NCBI GenBank assembly: GCA_922989275.2
Contig: OV277861.1
Coordinates: 48,523,623 to 48,587,622, forward strand
Source of the DNA: Gari tellinella
Taxonomy: Eukaryota; Mollusca; Bivalvia; Cardiida; Psammobiidae
Direction: 5' to 3'
Length of the DNA stretch: 64,000 bases
Positions 12,501-22,417 of this stretch are shown in pieces (positions within the stretch are counted from its first letter, which is position 1; each line of letters begins with the position of its first letter). The notes beneath the pieces are model-generated. The model had not been told where the DNA came from, did not search any database, and was given only the letters and a program-made list of their open reading frames with translations. The position numbers were made by a program, and so were the translations under genes.

Positions 12501-15026
12501 CACCACTAACAAAAAAAAAAAAATCAAAGTTATGAACGTGAAATGGTACAAATTGCAAAATAAAGGGTCTGTCTAGAAGGACCTCTGTTTCTTTTGTTTA
12601 AGAACTTATCAAAAGGTGAATATCTAAGCAGATGCCATTTTTTAAAGTAGACGGTATTTGAGCCTGAAAAGGGTTACGATTCTGACAAACCGTGCGACTG
12701 TGTAGGGTCTACACAGTTTGAGAAGCATAAATTGGGGTTCCCTATGTGGATATGCTTATTTCCGATTCAATAATATCCAATTCACTGTAAACTTGTCCAC
12801 TATGTTAATATCCAGAAAATGTGAATACCTCGTCTACACGTTCCGACATTTTTATTGGTAATGAGTGCACAACACGCGGCAATACAATATTACCGAGGCG
12901 AAAGGCACGTGCAAATCAAGGTCCTCGTACACCACAGGGCTGATCACCCGTGTAAAGGATAAGGGACCAATAGGCTTATATTTTAAACTTATGAATTTGA
13001 TTTTATTTTAAGAAGAAAATATTAAACTATCACATATAGGTTTGAATATACAAACGTATGGCTTTCATTGAAATATTTGATGTTTTCAGAAACGTGTTTT
13101 AAGTAAGATATAAGCCTCAAACGATCCAGTATGTACAATATTGTACAGTGTTCGGCGCTACGCGCCTCACACAGTACAATATTTTACATACTGGATCGTT
13201 ATCGTCTTATATCCTATACACAAGCGATAATCCTTAAACATCGTGCATTGATATATTGGAAGCAATGTGATGTATAAGGGACCAAAGTCATGATGTAATT
13301 GTGATAAATTTTTGTAAAACTAAAGAGAACTTCAAAACTCACCACAAAGGAATACATCCTATCCACACAAAAACAAATGAAAACAAAATGCAGTAAATAA
13401 ATTCTAACGATAATTCTTATAGTAGTGAGCTACTAGTACTAATTAATTCTGTCTCCAACTATTTGATACTCGTAGCGATCTTTTTCAACCAAAATGCATT
13501 TAAAGTAACTTTGAGAAACTGATGCCGACTACAATATCAATAAAGGCATTTTATTGTGGTGAAAGTGAGACGAATAAATGTGACAAGGAAATAATTAAAA
13601 TTAAACATACACACCAGGGCTGCCATAAGTTGACATAAAAAATTCTAAGATATCCATATATGTATTTTTCAAGTGCGATTTTACGAATCGTACCTTTACC
13701 CCATCGCCTGTGTCTAGTTTTATTGACACGAGGCTGCTTAAAGCAGGATTGAAGTAAAGCAGAATGCGCCTTAAGGCGCATTCTGCTTTACTTTCAGCCT
13801 ACTTTAAGCTACCATGTACTAGAAAAAAATCCGGCGATTTAGGAAAAGTCCGGAGAAATGGCACCCTGACATACTTACTTTAGTATGAGCGTTGCAAGGG
13901 ATCCAGTTTCGTTATGGAAGCACTCCCATCCTGGGTTGTAATCAGTCAAGTACCAGAACTCAAACCCAGTCATATATGTTGAGGTAAATACTAAAGTTCC
14001 TTTATCACTGTCAATCCATGTACTGTCACGGAGGTTGTCAGGAAACGTACATACAGCCTGTATCGCTACATAGAAAATAGCATGTTAAGTGAAATCTCTC
14101 TATTACGACCACTAAAGAGAAAGATAATTGACTGTATAAAAGACAGTTTAAACATATCTATTTCAGAAAATGTAGAATGTACATAAAAGATACGATACAT
14201 ATATTATAGGATTAGAACGAAAGTAAAAAAATAGTTCCCCTTGACACTAAAGTTACATTGACGATGCAGTTTGAAGTTGTCTGTACGTCGTCTAATCTTT
14301 TTTAATCGTACATATATATGAATAAATAAAACATTGACTTACATGGCTAATTTAATTGTTGTTATTTTAACATAAACATAAAAAACAACCGGTTTCGCAA
14401 GCTGCTCGTCAGGATTTGAACGTTTATATATATGTTGGCTTCTGTTTTTACGTTTTCCTGTATATAGCTGTTACATATCGTGGAGGTTACAATTTTTATT
14501 AGCAAAAACAGCCATGTACATGGCAAACAACTTGGAGTAAGATCATACAACAAAAACTCATATTGCAAACTGTTTGCCATTCGGATTTAAATATACCCTG
14601 TAAAAGAATCTGTTTTACTCCTGCTTTTAGTGTCATTTAAACGGAAAATCATAGTATAAGAGTGTACTTGAGTAAGTTGATTTTCTTGTAAAATATTAAC
14701 GTGTATATTGAATTTCCAGCACAATTTAAACCCTTTCTTCACCTTATGTAGTAGTACATGTATGTACTATCGTTTTAAAGTCCGATTTAAGATACACATG
14801 ACTGGAATCTTATCAGAATGGTTGTCAAAGAGTTTCGATCGTGATCTGACGCCGCGTAAATGTGGCGTGACTGTGTCTGATCAGGTTCTAAGCTGTTTGA
14901 AAAATTAATTTTAGCAGTCTTTGGTGGTGAAAATGCTAACGGTTGTTTGTATATATAGAGAGAGTATCAAAGTAGCTTACCTGCAAAGTATAAAGTCAAA
15001 ATAAAACATAACAGTGCAACTTTCAT
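3427..15026 (-). CDS. Spliced gene, copy 1: paralogue of the 33-54 kb gene, 5' seven exons (3' part outside window)
   Basis: Exons in transcription order: 15026-14981, 14065-13879, 10636-10524, 8741-8595, 6753-6568, 4149-4058, 3565-3427. Introns are GT-AG and the phases (1,2,1,1,1,0,1) equal those of copy 2. The 910 nt encode 303 codons plus one base: signal peptide MKVALLCFILTLYFA, then the ectodomain. Diagnostic pairs with copy 2 include WIDSDKGTLVFT in both; RWDVCTDRQTMTFNYTIC against HWDVCSDRQKMAFNYTQC; SYYYY in both; NQYHVLI against NEYHVLV; SCTKDQTPTAQP in both. No Thr-rich, membrane or tail exon is recognisable between 1 and 3427. In copy 2 the corresponding intron is about 3.1 kb, so the remaining exons probably lie just beyond the left edge, although loss cannot be excluded. 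The paralogues have diverged well beyond a recent duplication. Confidence 0.72.
4058..4149 (-). CDS. Copy 1 exon 6: ectodomain (RFTCF)
   Basis: 92 nt; acceptor TTGTGTAG, donor GTAAGTGC, ends in phase 0. Encodes LTSGSYTLHTVYNLDTTVDN and RFTCF, matching LTSGTNTLVTVWNTD and YRFTCF in copy 2. Confidence 0.78.
5918..6096. mobile_element. Family J fold-back MITE
   Basis: ACTCCAGATAAG / CTTATCTGGAGCT termini enclose an inverted TATGGTGTGACTACTC hairpin. A second copy lies at 37080-37267. Confidence 0.65.
6568..6753 (-). CDS. Copy 1 exon 5: Cys-rich ectodomain (WDVCTDRQ)
   Basis: 186 nt; acceptor TTTTTCAG, donor GTAATG. Encodes CPSSFFGVYSYSV followed by CGTGDERWDVCTDRQTMTFN and a TIC motif. The Cys pattern is conserved in copy 2 and recalls a DUF7042-like module. 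Confidence 0.82.
6884..7057. mobile_element. Family A MITE, degraded
   Basis: CAGGTGACAGCTTAAAGC and CACCTTGCTTTAAGC with TAATAGAGAGGCTTTAC; left end decayed. Lies in copy 1 intron 4. Confidence 0.55.
7852..8093. mobile_element. Family E fold-back MITE (GGGGCCCGTTTCATAAAA ends)
   Basis: Left GGGGCCCGCTTCATAAAAC is inverted at the right as TTTATGAAACGGGTCCC, with inner GACATC/GATGTC-type arms. Related copies at 35858-36102, 36103-36345 and 56287-56531. Confidence 0.7.
8390..8512. repeat. Long hairpin
   Basis: AAGGTAAGGGTAATAGTAAGC and TAAAATGTAAAATA arms pair across 8445-8455; about 55-bp stems. Confidence 0.65.
8595..8741 (-). CDS. Copy 1 exon 4: ectodomain (NQYHVLI)
   Basis: 147 nt; acceptor TAACAG, donor GTAAGT, phase 1 at both ends. 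Ends with DNQYHVLIKE, paralogous to DNEYHVLVQD in copy 2. Confidence 0.8.
8875..8966. repeat. Hairpin repeat
   Basis: AGGGATAACGTGTAATGAGGG and its near complement CCCTGATTTACACCTTATCCCT flank a short AAATTTC/GAAATCTC stem. Confidence 0.5.
9306..10385. mobile_element. Family A MITE split by a TTAA element
   Basis: Left part 9306-9445 and right part 10316-10385 together give a typical 210-bp family A hairpin (TACAGTAAAACCTC to GAGGTTTTACTGTA). The 866-bp element occupies the TTAA of its CTTTAAGC core. Confidence 0.8.
9446..10311. mobile_element. 866-bp TTAA-flanked MITE nested in family A
   Basis: Perfect 19-bp inverted ends GGGTGTATCAATGTCATGA, extended imperfectly inward (TTTTCAAAGTAT), flanked by TTAA on both sides (9442-9445, 10312-10315). 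The undisrupted family A consensus has one TTAA there, so TTAA is a true target duplication. piggyBac-type mobilisation is likely; no transposase inside. Confidence 0.8.
10524..10636 (-). CDS. Copy 1 exon 3: ectodomain (YYYY motif)
   Basis: 113 nt; acceptor TTTTTCAG, donor GTGAGTAT. It encodes YRPYLCLRMTAVTSFSYYYY, matched by YQPYLCLKMTEVTTSSYYYY in copy 2. Confidence 0.8.
10763..10845. repeat. Hairpin repeat
   Basis: ACCGTACCGTATTTGTGCACG and inverted CGTGCATAAATACGGTACGGT around AATATTACTAATATT; near-perfect stems of about 38 bp. Confidence 0.65.
10899..11606. mobile_element. Family A MITE interrupted by two head-to-head family B copies
   Basis: AAAGTAAAACCTCTC at 10902 and GAGAGGGTTTACTGTA at 11606 are the two family A ends. 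The A sequence is interrupted at 10944-11436. Confidence 0.65.
10944..11436. mobile_element. Two family B MITEs, opposite orientations, sharing a junction
   Basis: First copy 10944-11222 (TACAGTGGATATT ... TTCTCCACTGTA). The second, 11221-11436, reads in reverse (AAACG ... AACGCGT ... ATTCTCCACTGTA). Confidence 0.7.
13120..13204. repeat. Long hairpin with GC-rich loop
   Basis: AACGATCCAGTATGTACAATAT and its complement flank GGCGCTACGCGCC; near-perfect stems of about 35 bp. Confidence 0.65.
13736..13815. repeat. Family D hairpin core
   Basis: TTAAAGCAGGATTGAAGTAAAGC and inverse; outer ends not visible. Lies downstream of copy 1 exon 2. Confidence 0.6.
13879..14065 (-). CDS. Copy 1 exon 2: ectodomain (WIDSDKGTLVF)
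   Basis: 187 nt, exactly the length of copy 2 exon 2. Acceptor TGTAG, donor GTAAGTATG. It encodes a segment with C-x-F-P-x-N-L-R, WIDSDKGTLVF and GWECF, resembling DUF7044-type modules. Confidence 0.8.
14088..14152. mobile_element. Family A MITE fragment
   Basis: GTGAAATCTCTCTATTACGACCACTAAAG and TGTATAAAAGACAG only; right half missing. In copy 1 intron 1. Confidence 0.45.
14981..15026 (-). CDS. Copy 1 exon 1: signal peptide
   Basis: The ATG at 15026-15024 opens a 15-residue hydrophobic leader, MKVALLCFILTLYFA, followed by donor G|GTAAGC. The exon ends in phase 1, as in copy 2 exon 1. Confidence 0.75.
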
Positions 15027-15050
15027 GACTGTATAGATAGTGGTGAAACG

Positions 15051-15060
15051 TCTTTAAATG
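15051..15060 (-). promoter_or_regulatory. TATA-like element upstream of copy 1
   Basis: CATTTAAAGA is about 25-35 bp upstream of the signal-peptide ATG and matches the position of a similar motif in copy 2. Confidence 0.28.
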
Positions 15061-15551
15061 TTCTAACTGACATTTTCAAAATGATTAGCGATACGACTAA
15101 GGTATACACGGTTATTTTGAAGTCTTTTCAAGGTAAATGAAGCAATGAAGCGATTCAAGAGGTTCTTTTCAAATGGCATATTGTTTATCCAATTCACTGC
15201 CATAAAGTCGACTACTTGTAAATTGTCCCTTGCTTTAATTTTCAGAAATTTAGTTTTTAAAGATTATAAAAGACGAAATATTTATGATATTTCGTATTTC
15301 GCACAGTTTGGTTCCATATAAGACGCCGTGTTACTCGTGGGTTGATTTGGACTCAAGTTGTTTTCAAAAGCAAATTTAGACGCACATGGCAGGATAAGGG
15401 GTTAATACAATTGCACTTACTCATACTAGTATACAGAGGATATGATGTAATTATGTCCCGTTTAAATGCATGAGAGACGCAAACACATGGCATCAAAATG
15501 TAAAAAATGACAACATTTTGACAATTCAAATTATTTATGACAATATGAGTG

Positions 15552-15619
15552 GCAAAAAGTTTGGAACCTGATCAGACGCCGGTGTTACCCGGCGTCTGAT
15601 CTGGCTCCAAACTGTTTGC
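15552..15619. repeat. Family B/C-type hairpin core
   Basis: GCAAAAAGTTTGGAACCTGA... inverted ...TCTGGCTCCAAACTGTTTGC around CGCCGGTGTTACCCGGCG. Confidence 0.6.
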
Positions 15620-16597
15620 AATGGGAAGAGTAGTTTAAGCGTCAACGCGTTAATTGGGAATGAATACCGTCTTCTTCATTGTTCTAGTATTGATAAAAAT
15701 GTAACAACCGATAAATCGTGAGTTCAATAGATTTAATACTTTCACCACCATGATCAATCAAAACCAACTTTGTAAAAACATTTAGGATCCTGATCAGTCC
15801 CCTCGTTGCAATGGGTCGGATCAGGGTTCGAACTGTTTGTCATTCGTACGGATATTTCATCAGTTATTCAATCTAACATCTAACTGCAAAACTATACTTC
15901 AGACGACAATATTAAAGCAGCCGATAATATGGAGGCAAAGAAGTAAAACACTGACGGCAAATTGGCGTTGAACGGGTTAAACATATATTGGTCGATAAGG
16001 CAAATAGTCTTTCACTGAACCTAAATTAATGAGAATTTCCGCTGCGAAGGAGACGGTTATTTTTAAGCAAATAACTAGGAATTAGAACATTAGAGCTAAG
16101 ATGCACTTTTGAGTGTTTTCCGTAAACTTTTACGTGTGTCATTGTTGCCAAAACCTGCTTTAGCCAGAAATAGTTAGCCCTGGACTAGCTAGCCCAGGAC
16201 TGGCCGTTTCTGGACTAGTCCTATTTTAACAATGGAAATCTTTTATCTGTATATAATGATAGAAATGATTTAGTATTCAGCATATTGTGTCTTAATCAGA
16301 TGTATACAGTCTCTGTCAATCAGTTCGCAACAAATCTGATTTGATGCGATATTTGATTTCTTAAACAATTTTGTAGTACTGGTTTGGAGGTACGGCTTGT
16401 TTGGCGTGTTAACATTTGTCTAATTTTAAGAATTTTCAAGTTTAATGAGGTTTTAGACAGTCATACATTCTATCTAACCAAGAATGGCATGAGTGTGGGA
16501 TTGACAGAGTCTGTTTGCTTTTTATGGTGTAAATACATGACATAAATTGGTGTGAAAATCATACATAAATGAGTGTTGTGACAGTATATGATCTTAG

Positions 16598-17465
16598 GGA
16601 AATTACTCACCTAGCCAAAGCAGAGGACTAATGGACTGGTGATATGAGCCAGTCATTTCTGCTTTCCCTAAATGAATAGTGCAATTACATACATGTATAT
16701 GTGATATTTGGATTTAAGTTAATGCGTCATGAGCTGTATTGAGAAGACATGTATAATTTGATCAGTCTCTGGTCATATTGTGTATGTGTCTTTTCAGTTT
16801 AACTCCTTGTGAAATTGTTGTTCAAAATCAACCCTATCTTGTGTATGATATTTGACTTGTTGTTTTAATGATGGATAATTTGCTTGATCCAAGGGAAATA
16901 CCTCATTTGGCCTAAGCATGGGACTAACTGATGTTGCTCATGCTTTCCTTAAATGAGTGGTGCAATAATATATATGTGATATTTGAATTCAGGTTAGTTA
17001 ATGGGTCATGAATTGTATTGAGAAGACACATATGATCTGGTTTAGTCGCGGGTCATTTTCTATATGTGTCTTTATAATATAGTTCTTTCAGCTTGCAATT
17101 CATTTTCAACTCTATATTATGTGGATGATAGTTGATATGGTGTTTTAATGATGGAGAATTGCTTGATCAAGGGAAATAACTCATTTGGCCTGAGCATGGG
17201 ACTAACTGATGTTCATATGGACCAGTTGCTTAAGCTTTCCCTTAATGAGTGGTGCAATAATATATATGTGATATTTGGATTCAGTTTAGTTAATGTGCCG
17301 TGAATTGTATTGAGAAGACACATATGACCTGTTTTAGTCTCAGGTCATATTCTACATGTGTCTTTTCAGTATAGTTCTTGCAGATTGCTATTTAAATTCA
17401 ACTTTTATCTAATCTTATGTGTATGATAGTTGATATGTTGTTTTAAAGTTGCTTGATTATAGTCT
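16598..17465. repeat. Three-unit tandem repeat (period about 280-295 bp)
   Basis: Units start near GGGAAATTACTC (16598), GGGAAATACCTC (16893) and GGGAAATAACTC (17171). Each has ATATGTGATATTTG, TGAATTGTATTGAGAAGACA and TGTGTCTTTTCAGT. Diverged copies; no ORF. Confidence 0.75.
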
Positions 17466-17579
17466 CTTATAACTCTGAATAGAGTGGAAGTGTACTTAGT
17501 GATTATTGGTATGTTATGTTATGTTATTACTGATGTATTGTACACTGAAGAGAAATAAATAAATAAATAGTATACTATT

Positions 17580-17650
17580 GCTATGTGCTTATGGTACCAT
17601 TCTCGCCTACCAACATATGGGTTGCGCGTTCGATCCCGGGTTACTATCGG
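17580..17650 (+). mobile_element. Weak tRNA-like segment
   Basis: GCGTTCGATCCCGGG resembles a B box, preceded at tRNA-like spacing by TGGTACCATTCTCGCC. Probably a SINE head; preceded by an A-rich (AAAT)n stretch from another element. Confidence 0.3.
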
Positions 17651-17765
17651 ATGACACAATTAACATAGGTCATGTCCAGTGTGTGCGTTCGATCGCGTAT
17701 TTCTCTGATATGATGGATTAAACAGTTAAACCTTAGAGTGCTGATAACGATCTGACTCAGATTTG

Positions 17766-17803
17766 CAAACAGTTTGGATTCTGATCAGAATCCAAACTGT
17801 TTG
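17766..17803. repeat. Perfect 38-bp palindrome
   Basis: CAAACAGTTTGGATTCTGA followed directly by its complement; a minimal form of the hairpin core used by families B and C. Confidence 0.8.
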
Positions 17804-18277
17804 TTACTCGTGTCGAAGTTTGTATGATCAGAATGGCCAAAATTGAACTTTACGAAACTAAGGCAGGCGACACAATTAAAAAACAACAACAACACGATGA
17901 TAACAGTAACGAAAGGGTTAACAAAGTTGCAGCATTTATATGACCTCGTTTTTAAAGGGACCTAGAACCACTGGACAATCACCCAGTCCATCAATACATT
18001 ATTATATAATTTTTATGTGTGTTGAGGTCAATATGTGTTTTTACGAACTTGTAAATATGTAATTGACCGAGTAAAATAATTATTAAAGTATATGAGCTTC
18101 TTAAACGCGCTCATATGATTAACCAAAATTTTAAAAACGTAAAACAAAAAAGTGTGAGTTGACATTTTTTTCATACTGTTTAATCTTCCTCCAATTTTCC
18201 TTTTGTGCAAATTTTCGTTTGAAAGATTTTACTGCCACTTTGTTTGTTTAGACAAATATCCTTCAAAATGGGCTTAT

Positions 18278-18527
18278 TACAGTGGAGAAAACGTTATTCT
18301 TTCCCAATAAACGCGTTTAGGCTAAAACTATTATTTCTATTGCAAACAGTTTGGAGACAGATCAGACGCCGGGTTACACGGCGTCTGATCAGGCTCCAAA
18401 CGGTTTGCCATCAAGATAAATATGAATAATCAGAATTGTCAAAAAGTTGCACTTTTCTACGTTTTAGTGTTTTGCGTTTGCATTTCGTTTCGTTAAAACG
18501 GGAAAATATAGCGTATTCTTCACTGTA
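18278..18527. mobile_element. Family B MITE (250 bp)
   Basis: TACAGTGGAGAAAACG to CTTCACTGTA. Hairpin core with GATCAGACGCC / GGCGTCTGATC, then GTTTGCATTTCGTTTCG and AAAACGGGAAA. Confidence 0.8.
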
Positions 18528-18859
18528 CATATCAATTGATACCCTCAGAATGCTGAACTGACTAACATTTGCAAACAAGCTGAACCCAGACCAGACGCCG
18601 CGTTACTGTGCGTTGAAAGGATTAAACCATGGGATATTCATCAGCAGACGATAATTTATCAAAAGGTCTAAGAGTTTAAAAAGTTAGTATTATTTCCTGT
18701 GATTTAAGTACCCGGCATATTATTCATACACTCAAGTACATTAAAATACACGAGTTTCATACACTCAAGTGAAGGACTGGCGCTGTGACCATGAAAGTGA
18801 AGTAGACACCCCACCCACCTACAAGGACATCTTAGACTTTACATTTATAAAACTACTAC

Positions 18860-19020
18860 TACAGCGAATATGTTATTATTTTCCAATAAACGCGTTTATG
18901 CTTAAACAATTATTTCAATTGCAAAAAATGTGTAACCAGATCAGACGCTGGGTAACCCAGTGTCTGATATGGCTCCAAATTGTTTGCCACTCAGATACAG
19001 ATACTGTTTCTAAAAAGTTT
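18860..19020. mobile_element. Family B MITE fragment
   Basis: GCGAATATGTTATTATTTTCC, AATAAACGCGTTTATGC and a degraded hairpin core; 3' end missing. Confidence 0.5.
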
Positions 19021-19436
19021 CAATTTTCTTCATTCTATTGCATTGTATTTGCGAAAACAGTTTGGCACTCATTTCAATGTTATTAAGTTTACATAATTTA
19101 AATTTATATATTTTATATTTAATACAATCTATAATTATTCAACTTTATACACAATAGCCACTGCAACGAATCAGTTATAAAGAAAAACAGACGATTTCGT
19201 CAAGATTTAGATTTTATTTGTAAGCAGTGTGGGAATATGCTATATTTTCCAAATAAGCGCGTTTTTGCAAATAATAAGATACAATGCAAACAGTTTGGAG
19301 CCTTCTTTTACCATTTACTCAATAGATAAACATTTTACGTAGATCTAATTAAACGGTATTCCTCCACTGAAGAAAATCTTTCAAATATATACCGGTACTG
19401 TCATAAATATGAATAGTAAGGATACTTTCTACATTA

Positions 19437-19686
19437 TACAGTGGAGAATCTGTTATTCTTTCCCAATAAACGCGTTTACGCTAAAACTATTATTTGTAAT
19501 GCAAACAGTTTGGAGCCAGATCAGACGCCGGGTAACCCGGCGTCTGATCAGGCTCCAAACTGTTTGCCACCAAGATAAACATGAAATATCAGAATTGTCC
19601 AAAAGTTGTTCTTTTCTACGTTTTAGCGCTTTGCGTTTGCGTACGTTTGCGTTTAAACGGGAAAGAATAACAGTTTCTCCACTGTA
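19437..19686. mobile_element. Family B MITE (250 bp), near consensus
   Basis: TACAGTGGAGAATCTG ... CAGTTTCTCCACTGTA, with a perfect internal palindrome GGAGCCAGATCAGACGCCGG / CCGGCGTCTGATCAGGCTCC. TA target duplication. Confidence 0.85.
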
Positions 19687-20074
19687 ACAGCTCGGAGCAG
19701 ACACAGAATATTTTTGTAATTTCTCCATGAAAACAGGTGAAAGCATAAAACAGGCTGAAAGTAAAGCAAAATATCGTCTTTTAGGCGCTGTCTACTTTAC
19801 TTTCAACCTGTTTGAAGTTGGCATCTATCTGCCATACTAGATTATTTACTAAAGGGTCAATCGTTCTGCAAAATATTGGTTTTGTTTGTTAACGTCTGTT
19901 TCTGCCATCTATGGGTTAATTGGACGCCCCATAGAGTAGGAAGCGAATACAAATAACCCGGGCGCGATGCCCTACTCTTTTTATCAAAAGAATTCTCTGG
20001 TTCTTTTAGATGCCAAGTGTAAAGCACTCATACATCGGACCTCGGTTTATAAAGTCTCATCCGAAGGACTTGGT

Positions 20075-20143
20075 CCGGCGGGGTTCGAACTCGCCACCCT
20101 GACGTCGTAAGCGGGTGCTTTATCCCTCGACTTCGCCAGCCGG
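20075..20143 (-). mobile_element. tRNA-like sequence (SINE head or tRNA pseudogene)
   Basis: Minus strand has box A-like TGGCGAAGTCGAGG and box B-like GAGTTCGAACCCC with matching CCGGC/GCCGG ends. No clean cloverleaf anticodon stem, so not called as a functional tRNA. Confidence 0.4.
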
Positions 20144-20211
20144 TGTCTGCAAAAGAACTGTCGGTGTTACAATTGTGCATTGCATTTGGTGAATAAAATA
20201 GTTCATTGCCG

Positions 20212-20329
20212 TACAGTGGAGAATATGTTATTCTTTCCAAATAAACGCGTTTACGCTAAAACTATTATTTTGAGTGCAAATGATTTGGAGCCAGATCAGA
20301 CGCCGGATTACCAGGCGTCTGATCAGGCT
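20212..20329. mobile_element. Family B MITE, left half (split by the palindrome)
   Basis: Begins TACAGTGGAGAATATG and runs through the hairpin core to GATCAGGCT, where the palindromic element starts. The remainder continues at 25587-25733. Confidence 0.8.
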
Positions 20330-20850
20330 AGTAGTTATACGTGGCTCGAAATAACCACGCCACATTTATGAGCTGTGCCACATTTATGAGCAGGTCAATA
20401 TTTAGAACGTTCCTGGCGTTAGACGACGAAAGCATTCGATTGGTCGACGGAAACGCCCGATATCGGTAAACGGATTAAGCCGAGACTAGGGTAAATAGAG
20501 TCGGGGTAAAATCGGCTTATCGTTCGTCACCAACTAAGACCAGCGAGCGTTACCTTAACCTACGAAGAACGCCGAAATCTAGAGTTAGTTCGTTATCGCT
20601 ATTAACGCAGACTATGTACAGTGCACCCGCGTTAAGCATACGGCATTTCAGTGAATAAACTTCCTGTAGCATTAAGTTGTATGGTTGTACTGTATTATCG
20701 GCTTAAGATAAATCATGTGAGTGAGATGGAAATAGTCGATATTCCCCGAGTCAATTCCCGTAATATTATTACAGTTCGTCGATTGGTCTACGGTAACATC
20801 CGAACGGGTACGGAGAGAGGTCATTATTTACCTACCCGCGAAGTTGTTTA

Positions 20851-20858
20851 TATAAATA
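20851..20858 (+). promoter_or_regulatory. TATA box of left-arm transcription unit
   Basis: TATAAATA about 110 bp upstream of the first long ORF (ATG at 20966); conserved in the other arm at 24891-24902. Confidence 0.5.
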
Positions 20859-20965
20859 CTTAAGTCTACTACCATCGATCGATTTGTGAAAGAACAGATA
20901 TACTTTGAAAACTGAAACTACATAAACATAGTATTACAAAATTTCTTCAAGAGTGAAAACTGAAA

Positions 20966-21304
20966 ATGAAGCCGGTTCACGCATATCTACCAAATTTCGA
21001 ATTTTGGACTTATTATTACCGGTCTCGCGCATCGTCAGAACACCCCAAATACTTTCCACATGAAAGAAAACGTTGCGGTCCGAGGGAGGAGTATATCTGT
21101 ACAAAAGGGGAAAGTAAAACAATTCCGACTGAATACGGCGTAAAAGTTGAATTAGTTTCTCCGACGAAGCAAGTTGTCGAGCGGGCTGCGAGGGAAATAC
21201 AACGACAGAGCGATAAATTGGTGAAACGCCGTGTAGGTAAAAACAGACAGAGAAAGAGAAAAGCAGGAAAACACATCGATGAAGTTGAATGCCACAAATT
21301 CTGA
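20966..21304 (+). CDS. Left-arm ORF A: basic 112-aa protein of unknown function
   Basis: I do not recognise a family. The C-terminal half is strongly basic (KRRVGKNRQRKRKAGKH, nuclear-localisation or nucleic-acid-binding in character). The N-terminal half is aromatic-rich (FEFWTYYY). The right-arm copy is intact with about ten substitutions and no frameshift, which supports a real coding sequence. It is the first ORF after the TATA box; the next ORF starts 54 bp downstream. Candidate roles are DNA packaging or binding, by composition only. Confidence 0.6.
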   Translation: MKPVHAYLPNFEFWTYYYRSRASSEHPKYFPHERKRCGPREEYICTKGESKTIPTEYGVKVELVSPTKQVVERAAREIQRQSDKLVKRRVGKNRQRKRKAGKHIDEVECHKF

Positions 21305-21358
21305 TTATCCGATACGCGCTTAGACCTGCAATGTTAAATTAAGGTCCAGGAGGTTGCA

Positions 21359-21613
21359 ATGTCACAAGCCTACATCGACGCATTTAGAATGGAAAATACT
21401 CAGTCATCCAATGAGACAGAGAACAAAAACAGAAAAATTAGTATACATTTGGATGGGATTCATCACGTGTCTATCTTCCAAAATGGCGACGGACAGATAG
21501 TCTTAAATTTCAGGAAAGGGACTAGATCTGTGACCATTTCAAAAGACGTTATGTTACAAATATGCGAGTTAAAAAGCATGCTTGTCCAATGCTGTAATTT
21601 TATAGATTGTTAA
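21359..21613 (+). CDS. Left-arm ORF B: 84-aa protein of unknown function
   Basis: Unrecognised small protein, intact in both arms with only a few substitutions. An N-terminal polar segment (about 1-28) precedes alternating hydrophobic stretches (ISIHLDGIHHVSIF, QIVLNF, TVTISKDVML type spacing), suggesting a small beta-rich domain, and a Cys-containing C-terminus. It lies between the basic ORF and the zinc-finger ORF in the same transcriptional direction. Confidence 0.55.
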   Translation: MSQAYIDAFRMENTQSSNETENKNRKISIHLDGIHHVSIFQNGDGQIVLNFRKGTRSVTISKDVMLQICELKSMLVQCCNFIDC

Positions 21614-21864
21614 CGACGAGGGAAAAAAAAAACTTTTTTTTACTCTGGAGATATTACGGTTGGGAGTTTATTCACGTTTCAGTTAGGTGCCTCCTCAAGC
21701 CTCTTTCAGACAAATAAGTTAACTCCTCGTGTCAATAGTTTAACTTCGCGCATTTACTATTCACCTCCTCTCGATAGTACGAACTATGCGCATTGATAAG
21801 GAGGGAACCAGATTGATCAAGTCATTCTCTTACTACTTTTCGCCGGATCAACATCGTCGACGGA

Positions 21865-22413
21865 ATGATTGCCTGCGGTATTTGCGAAAAAGAATTTAAA
21901 CGTAAAGACAACATGTTGCGGCACATGAAATCGCAACACGGACACGACGGATCAGACAATGAATCTAAGAAAGACTACCTAAGTGACAAAGATACTACCG
22001 ATGAGTCAGACATGGACACAGACGCTGGAGGGAAAGAAGACACTATAGACCCTTGGCTCGATATGATTGAATACATATATAAAACGTTTCAACCGGAGTT
22101 CCGCCAAAAGGTATCTTAAATATTGGAAGAGGCCGATGTGACGGAAAAGGAGGCGAGGAATAAAGCATTCGACGAACTGTTGCCGAAGTACAGGAAGCTA
22201 CTCGTCAATAGATATTTAGTTAGAGTTTTGTGGTTTGATTCCGTCAAACACGACCCCATTCATACGGCCATCAGAAGGACAGCGAGGCGCCTAGCAGAAG
22301 AAGAAGACTACGAGAGTGAAGAATCCTGGAAATACGCAGCTAATAAGCGGAAGTACCTTTTCGACAAATTACTAAAGGAATATAATCCACCGGAAACGAA
22401 TGAAAACCGTTAA
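21865..22413 (+). pseudogene. Left-arm ORF C: C2H2 zinc-finger/acidic protein, interrupted by one stop
   Basis: Encodes one C2H2 finger at residues 4-25 (C-x2-C-x12-H-x4-H), an acidic Ser/Asp linker and a helical C-terminal domain. A TAA at 22117-22119 stops the frame after 84 codons; an ATG-initiated second part (22123-22413) stays in the same frame. The right-arm copy is uninterrupted, so the stop is a mutation in this arm rather than a gene boundary. AATAAA follows 5 bp after the terminal stop. Confidence 0.65.
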
Positions 22414-22417
22414 ATGA

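Noticed and set aside
19453..19746. Recurrent 60-100 codon frames with RRRVTRRLIRLQTVC-like peptides
   Set aside because: They are translations of the family B MITE hairpin on both strands and recur wherever that MITE occurs.
20651..20863. A 70-codon frame at the outer part of each palindrome arm
   Set aside because: Identical in both arms, but it runs over the TATA box region and has no domain; more likely untranslated promoter sequence. Not excluded.
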